Below are positions 15,556 to 22,233 of a stretch of 25,894 bases of DNA, one piece after another. A program made the position numbers and the translations under genes. Numbering within the stretch: position 1 is the stretch's first letter; each line of letters begins with the position of its first letter. The stretch is taken from assembly GCA_021808985.1 (NCBI GenBank), contig JAKBAQ010000010.1, forward strand, positions 1 through 25,894, in the 5' to 3' direction. This DNA comes from Pseudomonadota bacterium. GTDB taxonomy: Bacteria > Pseudomonadota > Alphaproteobacteria > Acetobacterales > Acetobacteraceae. The notes beneath the pieces were generated by a model. That model worked only from the letters and a program-made list of their open reading frames with translations. It did no database searches and was not told the origin of the DNA.

Positions 15556-16914
15556 TCACCCCCTGGCGGGCAGCCATACCGTGAAGGTCGTCCCGCGGCC
15601 CTCCACGGAGTCGATCATCAACCGCCCGCGATGCCGGTTGATGACATGCTTCACAATCGCCAGGCCCAGCCCCGTGCCGCCCACGGCGCGCGAGCGGCCC
15701 TTGTCCACGCGGTAGAAACGCTCCGTCAGGCGGGGAATATGCTCACGCGCGATCCCCGCGCCATCATCGGCGACACTCACAAGCACCCCATTGGCCGCGA
15801 AGCGCGCATCCGTGCCCGCGCGCGCCGCCACCAGCTTTATGCTCCCGCCGCGCTTCCCGTATTTAATCGCATTGTCCAGCAAATTGGTGAACACCTGGGC
15901 CAGCTGGTCGGCATCGGCGGGGACAACCGGCAAATCCGGCGGAATCGCCGCCTCGATGCGGATTTCATTGCCCCGCAGCATCGGCTCCAGGCCGGCGATG
16001 ATCCGCTCCAGCAGGGGCCGTATGTCGAGCAGCTCCTCCGGCGGCTGATGCTCTGAAATCTCGATCCGCGAAAGGCTGAGCAGATCCGCGATCACCCTCT
16101 GCATGCGCGCCGCCTGCTCGGCCATGATGCCCAGAAAGCGCTTCTGCGCCTCCGGGTCATCGGCCGCCGGGCCGCGCAGGGTCTCGATGAAGCCGATCAG
16201 GCTGGCCAGCGGCGTGCGCAGCTCATGGCTGGAATTGGCGACGAAATCAGCCCGTATCTTCTCCAGCGCGCGCTCATGGGTGCGGTCCGTCACCAGCACA
16301 TAAACCGGCCCGCCCAGCGGAATCACGGTCACGTCCAAATCGCGCGGCACCGGCGCCGCCAGGGTCACCTGGCCGCGCCCCGGCGTCCCGGCCTTCACCG
16401 CCTCGCCCAGCGCCGCGCGCAGCACGGGGTGGCGCAGCAGGGCCGCCGTCTCGGTGCCGAAGGCGGCCACCGCGCTGTCATTGCGCCAAACCAGGTTGCC
16501 CGCGCCATCCAGCTTCAGCAGCGGGTCCGGCAGCCGCTCCACCAGCGCGCGGTCCTCGGCGGCGCTGGCGAGCAGCCGCGCGCGCGAGAGCCGCTCGGCC
16601 TGGATCAGCCGGATCGCCTCCTGCCCCAGCGAGCGCATGCCAGGCACCAGCAGGGCGGTGTCGCGCGGCATTTCCTCCGGGCGGGTTTGCAGCGCGCGCA
16701 CCAGCCCGGTCATCACCACAATGTCGCGCCCCAGCAAAACGCCAAAGCCGACCGCCACCAGCGAGCACACCGCCCAGGCCAGAAACGCCGGCAGCGCGCG
16801 CAGCTCATGAAACACGACCAGCAGGCCGAACACGACGCTCGGCAGCGCCGCCAGCGCGAGAAAAAACGTGACCGCGGCCGGCCAGGCCCGGTCCAGCAGC
16901 AGGGGGCGGGTCAT
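15556..16914 (-). CDS. PhoR-like sensor histidine kinase
   Basis: The 452-residue kinase has two N-terminal membrane segments (about 10-35 and 43-62) with a very short periplasmic turn. A PAS-like domain (about 118-213) follows, then the H box FVANSSHELRTPLASL with phospho-acceptor His230, the N box NLLDNAIKYG (344-353), G1 DDGAGI (383-388) and G2 GGTGLGLAIVKH (412-423). This order and the minimal sensor match PhoR of the phosphate regulon, but no phoB, pst or phoU gene is here, so the signal and partner are unknown. ATG 16914 is chosen; an in-frame TTG at 17010 would read through a palindrome. No strong Shine-Dalgarno is present. The stop of a 31-codon ORF lies 4 nt upstream, suggesting translational coupling. 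Confidence 0.92.
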   Translation of the reverse strand: MTRPLLLDRAWPAAVTFFLALAALPSVVFGLLVVFHELRALPAFLAWAVCSLVAVGFGVLLGRDIVVMTGLVRALQTRPEEMPRDTALLVPGMRSLGQEAIRLIQAERLSRARLLASAAEDRALVERLPDPLLKLDGAGNLVWRNDSAVAAFGTETAALLRHPVLRAALGEAVKAGTPGRGQVTLAAPVPRDLDVTVIPLGGPVYVLVTDRTHERALEKIRADFVANSSHELRTPLASLIGFIETLRGPAADDPEAQKRFLGIMAEQAARMQRVIADLLSLSRIEISEHQPPEELLDIRPLLERIIAGLEPMLRGNEIRIEAAIPPDLPVVPADADQLAQVFTNLLDNAIKYGKRGGSIKLVAARAGTDARFAANGVLVSVADDGAGIAREHIPRLTERFYRVDKGRSRAVGGTGLGLAIVKHVINRHRGRLMIDSVEGRGTTFTVWLPARG

Positions 16915-16918
16915 TAGA

Positions 16919-17014
16919 TCAATATCGGGTTGGATCGAATCCGCGGATTCGACCCAAACCAATGAAACTGACCGCAGAAACGCGGCTGGAGCAGCATTGA
17001 CGCACGGCAATCAT
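16919..17014 (-). CDS. Possible 31-residue leader ORF before the histidine kinase
   Basis: An ATG-initiated 31-codon ORF starts 3 nt after the lipoprotein stop (17018-17020) and its TGA lies 4 nt before the kinase ATG. It exactly fills the gap between the two genes. The peptide begins MIAVRQCCSS and ends RGFDPTRY; it is basic, with two adjacent cysteines, no membrane segment and no known domain. No good Shine-Dalgarno is present, so translation would depend on coupling to the upstream gene. The 34-bp palindrome forms codons in its last third. It could be a regulatory uORF whose translation disrupts the hairpin, or a chance ORF. Confidence 0.3.
   Translation of the reverse strand: MIAVRQCCSSRVSAVSFIGLGRIRGFDPTRY
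16927..16960. promoter_or_regulatory. 34-bp imperfect palindrome with perfect 18-bp core
   Basis: The core TCGAATCCGCGGATTCGA (16935-16952) is a perfect 18-bp palindrome. Extending the arms to 17 bp each gives 15 matched pairs with mismatches at 16934/16953 and 16929/16958. It ends 13 nt before the kinase ATG on the minus strand. The core holds two GANTC sites (GAATC and GATTC), the target of the alphaproteobacterial methylase CcrM. It could be a dimeric operator or an RNA hairpin controlling kinase translation. No U-run follows it, so an intrinsic terminator is unlikely. Confidence 0.55.
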
Positions 17015-17017
17015 GCT

Positions 17018-18334
17018 CTAATTGCCCGGCTGGTTAAGCTGGGTGGGCGCCGCCGAGGTGATGACCGGCGCGCCCGGAGCGATCTGGAACACAGCCAGGC
17101 CGCGCCGCACCTGGCCGTTTGGTTGCAGCACGAACACGCCGTCAGTGCCGGTGAAGCCGCCGGGCGCGGTCAGAACCGCGCTGGTATAGCCGCCCGAGGC
17201 AGCCGCCATCTTGGCCAGCGCCGCCGCGTCAAAGGCGACATCGGCGATATCCGGCGGCGCGGCGCCATAGGCCGCCTGGTACTTGGCGTCGAACACCGCC
17301 GCCGCCGCCGGGTCCGGCGCGGCATAGAGCGCGCCGCGGAACACCGACTGATGCGCCATCTGCGGCGCGATGGTCGACCAGATTCCCGGCCCCAGATACT
17401 GCACCTGCGGCGGGTTCACATCATAATAGGGCAGAAAATTCGCGAGTTCGGCCAGCGTGTCGCCATCCGTGGCGCCGATGAACAGCGCATTGAAGCTGGG
17501 CGGCGGAATCTGCTGATGCTGCAACTCATGCGCCCTCTCCCGCCCGGCCGCCGTGCCCAGATCCTGCGCCGCCTTGATCTCCTCCTCCAACCCCTGGCCG
17601 CGATTGTCGAAGTCCGAAAGCTGGTTCACCGCGCGGTTCAGGCCGTTGAAGTCCGGCGGGTAGAAGGTGATCTGGGGTGCCGGCTCGCTCAGCGCGTTGG
17701 TCCCATCGGTAATCGCCCCGGCCAGAACATGGCCGAAATCCGTATCGGGCAGCAGCGCCGCCAGCTGGGTGCGCCCGTCATCGGCTGCCACCTGCAGCAC
17801 GCGCTGCACCTGCTGGTCGGGCGTAATGCCCAGCGGCCACACGCCGGGCTGCGCCAGCGTCGGGTCGTTGCTGAAGGTGAGCATGTTGAGCCCGGCATTT
17901 TGCGCCACCGGCGCAACCGCGCGGGCCTCCACCGCGGTCAGCGGCCCCAGTATGATGCCATCTCCCGCCGCGATGCCCGCCTGCGCGGCGGCCACGGCGC
18001 CCGCGGGCGTGCCGCCGGTGTCGCGGATATCCAGCCCAGGCCCGCTGCCCGCGGGCAGCGCCAGTTTCACGGCGTTTTCCAGAATCTGCCCCACCGGCGC
18101 GAGCGGGCCGCTGAGCGGCAGCAGCAGCAGCACATTGCCGCTGGTCTTGCCCATGCCGGGCCCCGCCGCCGTCAGCGCCGCCGGCGCCGGCCCGGCGCCG
18201 CCGCCCAGAAACGAGGGCGCATAGCCATATGGCGAATTCGGTACTTGACCGGCGCACCCCATGAGCGTCAGCGTGGCCAGGAGGGCCCCAGATGACAGAA
18301 GATGCGAACGGCGAACCAGCGAGCTGCGAAACAA
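17018..18334 (-). CDS. LppC/LpoA-like lipoprotein (penicillin-binding protein activator family)
   Basis: The protein has a lipoprotein signal peptide with lipobox LMGC (the Cys codon is at 18254-18256), then a periplasmic-binding-protein type 1 fold: NVLLLLPLSGPLAPVGQILENAVKLAL, IILGPLTAVEARAVAPVA, FSNDPTLAQPGVWPLGITP and LFIGATDGDTLAELANFLPYY. This matches the LppC/LpoA family, outer-membrane lipoproteins that activate penicillin-binding proteins in Gammaproteobacteria; the alphaproteobacterial role is less defined. No ATG precedes the lipobox in frame. The TTG at 18334 gives a 26-residue signal peptide with basic residues; TTG 18349, CTG 18319 and TTG 18418 are alternatives. Any usable start overlaps divergent rsmI. 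The kinase follows downstream. Confidence 0.82.
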   Translation of the reverse strand: MFRSSLVRRSHLLSSGALLATLTLMGCAGQVPNSPYGYAPSFLGGGAGPAPAALTAAGPGMGKTSGNVLLLLPLSGPLAPVGQILENAVKLALPAGSGPGLDIRDTGGTPAGAVAAAQAGIAAGDGIILGPLTAVEARAVAPVAQNAGLNMLTFSNDPTLAQPGVWPLGITPDQQVQRVLQVAADDGRTQLAALLPDTDFGHVLAGAITDGTNALSEPAPQITFYPPDFNGLNRAVNQLSDFDNRGQGLEEEIKAAQDLGTAAGRERAHELQHQQIPPPSFNALFIGATDGDTLAELANFLPYYDVNPPQVQYLGPGIWSTIAPQMAHQSVFRGALYAAPDPAAAAVFDAKYQAAYGAAPPDIADVAFDAAALAKMAAASGGYTSAVLTAPGGFTGTDGVFVLQPNGQVRRGLAVFQIAPGAPVITSAAPTQLNQPGN

Positions 18335-19272
18335 AGACTTGCGAACCAAGGACCGAACCCCTCTCAGCGGCTCCGCAACACGCGTCAGCCGCCGCCCTTG
18401 TGCTGGTTTCCACCCCAATCGGCAACCTTAAAGATTTTTCACCGCGCGCGCGTGATACCCTGGCCACGGCCGACGCGGTTTTATGCGAGGACACCAGAAC
18501 CAGCGCCGTGCTGCTGCGCGCCTGGGACATCAGAACCAAACTGATCGCGCTGCACGAGCATAACGAGGAATCGCGGATCCCCGGCCTCATCGCCGCCATG
18601 CGCGGCGGCGCGCGCTATGCGCTCATTTCCGACGCCGGCACCCCGCTGGTCTCCGACCCCGGCTACCGCCTGGTGCGCGCGGCCATCGAGGCGGGCCTGC
18701 CCATCGGCGGCATTCCCGGCCCCAACGCGGCGGTGCTGGCCCTCACCCTCTCGGGCCTGCCGCCGCATCCCTTCCTCTTCGCCGGCTTCGCGCCGGTGAA
18801 ATCCGGCGCGCGCACCGCCGCCCTCACCCGGCTGCGCAACGCCGAGGCCTCCGGCCTGAGCGCGACGCTGATCTTCTACGAAGCCCCGCACCGGCTGGCC
18901 GAATTCCTCGCCGACGCCGCGCAGGTGTTCGGCCCGCGCCCGGCCGCCGTCTGCCGCGAGCTTTCCAAACATTACGAGGAAGTGCGCCGCGCCACCCTGC
19001 CCGATCTGGCGGCCCATTACACCGCCAATGCCGCGCGCGGCGAGATCACGGTGGTGATCGGCCCGGCGCCCGACGAGCCAGCCTCCGCCGAAACGCTGGA
19101 CAGCGCCTTAACCACCGCCCTGGCCCAGATGAGCCTGAAAGACGCGGTGAACGCCGTGGCGGCGGCAACCGGGCTGGCGAAGAAGCAGGTCTACGCCCGG
19201 GCGCTGGAGCTGCCGCGCCCCGGCCCTACGGATACAGCAGCCCGCTCTCCCAGCCATCGCCCTTGCGCCTGA
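18292..19272 (+). CDS. rsmI: 16S rRNA (cytidine(1402)-2'-O)-methyltransferase
   Basis: The 326-residue SAM-dependent enzyme adds the 2'-O-methyl group to C1402 of 16S rRNA in the decoding centre. The tetrapyrrole-methylase fold shows LVLVSTPIGNLKDFSPRA, CEDTRTSAVLL, ALHEHNEESR, ALISDAGTPLVSDPGYRLV, IPGPNAAVLALTLSGLP and LIFYEAPHRLAEFL, all typical of RsmI. The ATG at 18292 follows AGGAGG with a 7-nt gap, an almost ideal ribosome site, although it gives a 36-residue low-complexity N-terminal extension rich in Glu, Pro, Thr and Cys. RsmI commonly sits beside lppC, as here, but the two 5' ends overlap on opposite strands. Its last 47 bp overlap convergent pdxH. Confidence 0.95.
   Translation: MTEDANGEPASCETKTCEPRTEPLSAAPQHASAAALVLVSTPIGNLKDFSPRARDTLATADAVLCEDTRTSAVLLRAWDIRTKLIALHEHNEESRIPGLIAAMRGGARYALISDAGTPLVSDPGYRLVRAAIEAGLPIGGIPGPNAAVLALTLSGLPPHPFLFAGFAPVKSGARTAALTRLRNAEASGLSATLIFYEAPHRLAEFLADAAQVFGPRPAAVCRELSKHYEEVRRATLPDLAAHYTANAARGEITVVIGPAPDEPASAETLDSALTTALAQMSLKDAVNAVAAATGLAKKQVYARALELPRPGPTDTAARSPSHRPCA
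18311..18355. repeat. Three imperfect 15-bp tandem repeats in the rsmI/lipoprotein overlap
   Basis: Units start at 18311, 18326 and 18341, each beginning GCGAA[AC]C or GCGAAAC and running 15 bp; a partial GCGAACG precedes at 18304. On the plus strand they encode a pentapeptide repeat of the form CExxT in the RsmI N-terminus; on the minus strand they encode SLVRK/SLFRS/SLVRR in the presumed lipoprotein signal peptide. Repeat growth may have created the shared 5' ends. Confidence 0.5.
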
Positions 19273-19804
19273 ACACCAGCCGGTCATGCAGGCGGAACTC
19301 CCGGTCCTGCCAGAACTCCACATAATCCGGCACCAGCCGCCAGCCGGACCAATGCTGCGGCCGCGGCACATCCTCACCGGGGAAGCGCTCATCCACCTCG
19401 GCCAGCCTGGTCTCGAACGCCGCGCGCGAGGGCAAGGGGCGCGACTGCGCCGAGGCCCAGGCCCCCAGCTTCGAGCCCCTGGGCCGCGAGGCGAAATACT
19501 CATCCGCCTCCGCCGCGCTCACCAGGCTCACCCGCCCCTCGATGCGGATCTGCCGGCGCAGGCTCTTCCAATGGAACAGCAAGGCGGCCTGCGCATTCTC
19601 ATGCAGCTCATCGGCCTTGCGCGACTCCAGATTGGAATAAAACACAAATCCCCGCTCATCCCAGCCCTTCAGCAGCAATATGCGCGCCGCCGGGCGCCCG
19701 GCGGCCGAGCTTGTGGCCAGCGTCATCGCATTCGGATCATTCGGCTCGCTGGCCTCGGCCTCGGCCATCCAGGCGCCAAACTTGGTAAACGGGTCGTTAT
19801 CCAT
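19226..19804 (-). CDS. pdxH: Pyridoxamine 5'-phosphate oxidase
   Basis: The 192-residue FMN-dependent enzyme oxidises pyridoxamine or pyridoxine 5'-phosphate to pyridoxal 5'-phosphate, the last step of vitamin B6 cofactor formation and salvage. Recognisable parts are ARILLLKGWDERGFVFYSN (FMN/substrate region), LLFHWKSLRRQIRIEGRV, SRPRGSKLGAWASAQSRPL and the family signature VEFWQDREFRLHDR before the C-terminal LLYP. The ATG at 19804 is supported by GGAG 7 nt upstream; ATG 19831 and an earlier start at 19888 lack this. Its 3' end overlaps rsmI by 47 bp. Its product is the cofactor for SerC, encoded a few kilobases away. Upstream lies a cluster of inverted repeats shared with fabI. Confidence 0.96.
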   Translation of the reverse strand: MDNDPFTKFGAWMAEAEASEPNDPNAMTLATSSAAGRPAARILLLKGWDERGFVFYSNLESRKADELHENAQAALLFHWKSLRRQIRIEGRVSLVSAAEADEYFASRPRGSKLGAWASAQSRPLPSRAAFETRLAEVDERFPGEDVPRPQHWSGWRLVPDYVEFWQDREFRLHDRLVFRRKGDGWESGLLYP

Positions 19805-19879
19805 CAAAAATCTCCAGAAATTCGCGCTCATTAAGCGCCTGATAGTGTAGGAGCCCCGCCGCCCGCCGTCGAATCGTGG

Positions 19880-19969
19880 TTGCGACACAGTCGCAAACCG
19901 AAACCCGGCGGTTTTCAGATAGTTAGCGAACTATTTACGATTGAGGTTGACGCCGCACTGCGTCAACCT
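19880..19969. promoter_or_regulatory. Cluster of four inverted repeats between divergent pdxH and fabI
   Basis: Within 90 bp there are four dyads: TTGCGAC-N3-GTCGCAA (19880-19896), AAACC-N4-GGTTT (19901-19914), ATAGTT-N4-AACTAT (19919-19934) and AGGTTGACGC-N6-GCGTCAACCT (19944-19969). The last has perfect 10-bp arms and carries a TTGACG -35-like hexamer on each strand. They lie in the shared upstream region of divergent pdxH and fabI, so they are likely operators or leader hairpins. No confident -10 could be assigned to either gene. Confidence 0.55.
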
Positions 19970-20033
19970 AAAACGGTCACATTGCAACGCCACCAACCAG
20001 CCCGATACGAACGCCCAGACGGAGATAGCGCTC

Positions 20034-20882
20034 ATGCCTGATACCGAGTCCCAGATTTCCCCGCCGAAAGGCACGCTCATGCAGGGCAAGCGCGGATTGA
20101 TCATGGGGGTGGCCAACAACCGCTCCATCGCCTGGGCCATCGCGCAGGCCGTGGCCGCGCAGGGGGGCGAGGTCGCCTTCACCTACCAGGGCGAGGCGCT
20201 GGAAAAACGGGTCCGCCCGCTGGCCAACTCCATCGGCGCCGATTTTCTGCTCCCCTGCGATGTCAGCGACGACGCCGCCATGGACGCCGCCTTCGACGCC
20301 CTGGGCGAGAAATGGGGCAAAATTGACTTTCTGGTGCACGCCATCGGCTTCGCCGACAAAAACTTCCTGCGCGGTCGCTATATTGACACCCCCCGTTCCG
20401 TGTTCCAGCAGGCCATGGACATTTCCTGCTACTCCTTCGCCGCCGCCGGGCAGCGCGCCGCGGCCCTGATGGCCGATGGCGGCTCGCTGCTGACCCTCAC
20501 CTATCTCGGCGCCGAGCGCGTGGTGCCTCATTACAATGTCATGGGCGTCGCCAAGGCGGCGCTGGAAGCCTCGGTGCGCTACATGGCGGTTGATCTCGGC
20601 TCCCGGCAAATCCGCGTGAACGCGATCTCCGCCGGGCCGATCAAGACCCTGGCGGCCTCCGGCATCGGCGATTTCAGCTACATCATGAAGTGGAACAAAT
20701 ATAACTCGCCGCTGGAGCGCAATATCGAGCTTGAGGAGGTCGGCGGCGCCGGCCTTTACATGCTCTCCGACCTCTCCCGCGGCGTCACCGGCGAGGTCCA
20801 CCATGTCGATTGCGGCTACCATATCGTGGGCATGAAAAACCCAACCGCGCCGGATATGACCATCGCCAGCGATTTCGGCTGA
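20034..20882 (+). CDS. fabI: Enoyl-[acyl-carrier-protein] reductase (NADH)
   Basis: The 282-residue short-chain dehydrogenase catalyses the last reduction of each fatty-acid elongation cycle and is the target of triclosan-type inhibitors. The cofactor motif GLIMGVANNRSIAWAIA, the segment LVHAIGFADK, and the active site LTYLG (Tyr157) with YNVMGVAK (Tyr167, Lys174) mark FabI rather than FabG. RVNAISAGPIKTLAASGI and the end YHIVGM complete the family pattern. ATG 20034 is chosen with GGAG 10 nt upstream; ATG 20079 would give a compact start directly before the conserved core, and 19941 is unlikely because it reads through an inverted repeat. aroC begins 3 nt after the stop. Confidence 0.96.
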   Translation: MPDTESQISPPKGTLMQGKRGLIMGVANNRSIAWAIAQAVAAQGGEVAFTYQGEALEKRVRPLANSIGADFLLPCDVSDDAAMDAAFDALGEKWGKIDFLVHAIGFADKNFLRGRYIDTPRSVFQQAMDISCYSFAAAGQRAAALMADGGSLLTLTYLGAERVVPHYNVMGVAKAALEASVRYMAVDLGSRQIRVNAISAGPIKTLAASGIGDFSYIMKWNKYNSPLERNIELEEVGGAGLYMLSDLSRGVTGEVHHVDCGYHIVGMKNPTAPDMTIASDFG

Positions 20883-20885
20883 AAC

Positions 20886-21977
20886 GTGTCCCACAATACG
20901 TTCGGACAGCTTTTCCGCGTCACCACCTGGGGCGAGAGCCACGGCCCGGCCATCGGCTGCGTGGTCGATGGCTGCCCGCCGGGCCTCAGCCTCTCCGAGG
21001 CCGACATCCAGCCCTTTCTGGACAGGCGCCGCCCCGGCCAGTCAAAATTCACCACCCAGCGCCAGGAGCCGGACCAGGTTAAAATCCTCTCCGGCGTGTA
21101 TGAGGGCCGCACCACCGGCACGCCCATTTCGCTGCTCATCGAGAATACCGACCAGCGCTCGAAGGACTATGCCAGCATCGCCGCGCAATACCGCCCCGGC
21201 CATGCCGATATGGCCTACGACCTGAAATACGGCCACCGCGACCCGCGCGGCGGCGGGCGCTCCTCGGCGCGTGAAACCGCGATGCGCGTCGCCGCCGGGG
21301 CGGTCGCGCGCAAAATCCTCGGCCCCGGCGTGGTCATCCGCGGCGCCATGGTCGCGCTCGGCCCCCACGGCGTGGACCGCGAGCGCTGGAACTGGGCCGA
21401 GGTGGAGCAAAACCCCTTCTTCTGCCCAGACCCCGAGGCCGCCACCCAATGGGCGGAGATTCTGGACGGCATCCGCAAGGCCGGCTCCTCCATCGGCGCC
21501 GTGCTGGAGGTGGTGGCCCAGGGCGTGCCGCCCGGCCTCGGCGCGCCGATTTACGGCAAGCTGGACAGCGACATCGCCGCCGCCCTGATGAGCATCAACG
21601 CGGTCAAAGCCGTGGAAATCGGCGACGGTTTCGCCGCCGCCGCCCTGCGCGGCGAGCAAAACGGCGATGAAATGCGCATGGAGGACGGGCGGATCACCTT
21701 TCTCAGCAACCATGCCGGCGGCATTCTGGGCGGCATCGCCACCGGGCAGGATATCGTGGCCCGGTTCGCGGTGAAGCCCACAAGCTCCATCCTCACCCCC
21801 ATGCACGGCGTCACCGCCGCCGGCGAGAACGCCGATGTCCTCACCAAGGGGCGGCACGACCCATGTGTCGGCATCCGCGCCGTGCCGGTGGGCGAGGCCA
21901 TGCTCGCCTGCGTGCTGGCTGACCATCTGCTCCGCCACCGGGGGCAAACCGGCCAGTACAGCCAGCCGCGCGCGTAA
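20886..21977 (+). CDS. aroC: Chorismate synthase
   Basis: The 363-residue enzyme converts 5-enolpyruvylshikimate 3-phosphate to chorismate, the last step of the shikimate pathway, and needs reduced FMN. Family signatures are visible: GESHGPAIGCVVDGCPPGL near the N-terminus, GHRDPRGGGRSSARETAMRV in the middle and RHDPCVGIRAVPVGEAM near the C-terminus. Length is normal for the bacterial enzyme. The start is GTG at 20886, 3 nt after the fabI stop, with no Shine-Dalgarno of its own, so translation is probably coupled to fabI. A short GC-rich hairpin (21982-21996) follows the stop but lacks a T-run on either strand. Confidence 0.97.
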   Translation: MSHNTFGQLFRVTTWGESHGPAIGCVVDGCPPGLSLSEADIQPFLDRRRPGQSKFTTQRQEPDQVKILSGVYEGRTTGTPISLLIENTDQRSKDYASIAAQYRPGHADMAYDLKYGHRDPRGGGRSSARETAMRVAAGAVARKILGPGVVIRGAMVALGPHGVDRERWNWAEVEQNPFFCPDPEAATQWAEILDGIRKAGSSIGAVLEVVAQGVPPGLGAPIYGKLDSDIAAALMSINAVKAVEIGDGFAAAALRGEQNGDEMRMEDGRITFLSNHAGGILGGIATGQDIVARFAVKPTSSILTPMHGVTAAGENADVLTKGRHDPCVGIRAVPVGEAMLACVLADHLLRHRGQTGQYSQPRA

Positions 21978-21996
21978 GCCCGGCCGGCGCCCGGCC

Positions 21997-22125
21997 TCAG
22001 TGCGCCAGGGTCAGCACCAGCAGCAGGCTGAGCGTGACAACAACAATAAACCCAACCCCCACGCCAATGCAGGCCCAGCCTGATGCGGGTTTTTCCTCAT
22101 GCCGCGAATGTCCGGCGATAACCAT
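21997..22125 (-). CDS. Small single-span membrane protein (42 residues)
   Basis: This short reading frame encodes MVIAGHSRHEEKPAS followed by a Gly/Val/Leu-rich hydrophobic segment (residues 16-40) ending in LAH. The layout is a short polar, His/Glu-rich tail and one membrane helix. AAGGAAGAG lies about 6 nt before the ATG, a good ribosome site, and the codons look native. It is convergent to aroC (19 bp apart) and lies downstream of the Tas-like gene on the same strand with a 108-bp gap. No family was recognised. Size and layout recall small accessory subunits of membrane complexes, and a norEF-like pair is nearby, but no functional link is shown. Confidence 0.6.
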   Translation of the reverse strand: MVIAGHSRHEEKPASGWACIGVGVGFIVVVTLSLLLVLTLAH

Positions 22126-22233
22126 GGCGCTCTTCCTTAATCGTTCCTCGGGCCTTTATGCGTTTGCCGCTTGTTGCCATGCGTACCATACGCTGGTTTT
22201 CCTAAGGAAATAAAGGTTTTTCGCCGCCGGATG

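Noticed and set aside
16915..17010. N-terminal extension of the histidine kinase from TTG 17010
   Set aside because: It would read through the palindrome, start with a rare codon and add 32 residues before the first membrane helix without family support.
21982..21996. GC-rich hairpin after aroC as an intrinsic terminator
   Set aside because: Only 6 bp with a 3-nt loop and no T-run on either strand.
22191..22215. TTTCC-TAA-GGAAA dyad downstream of tas
   Set aside because: Five-base arms only, not followed by a useful T-run on the tas strand; likely chance.
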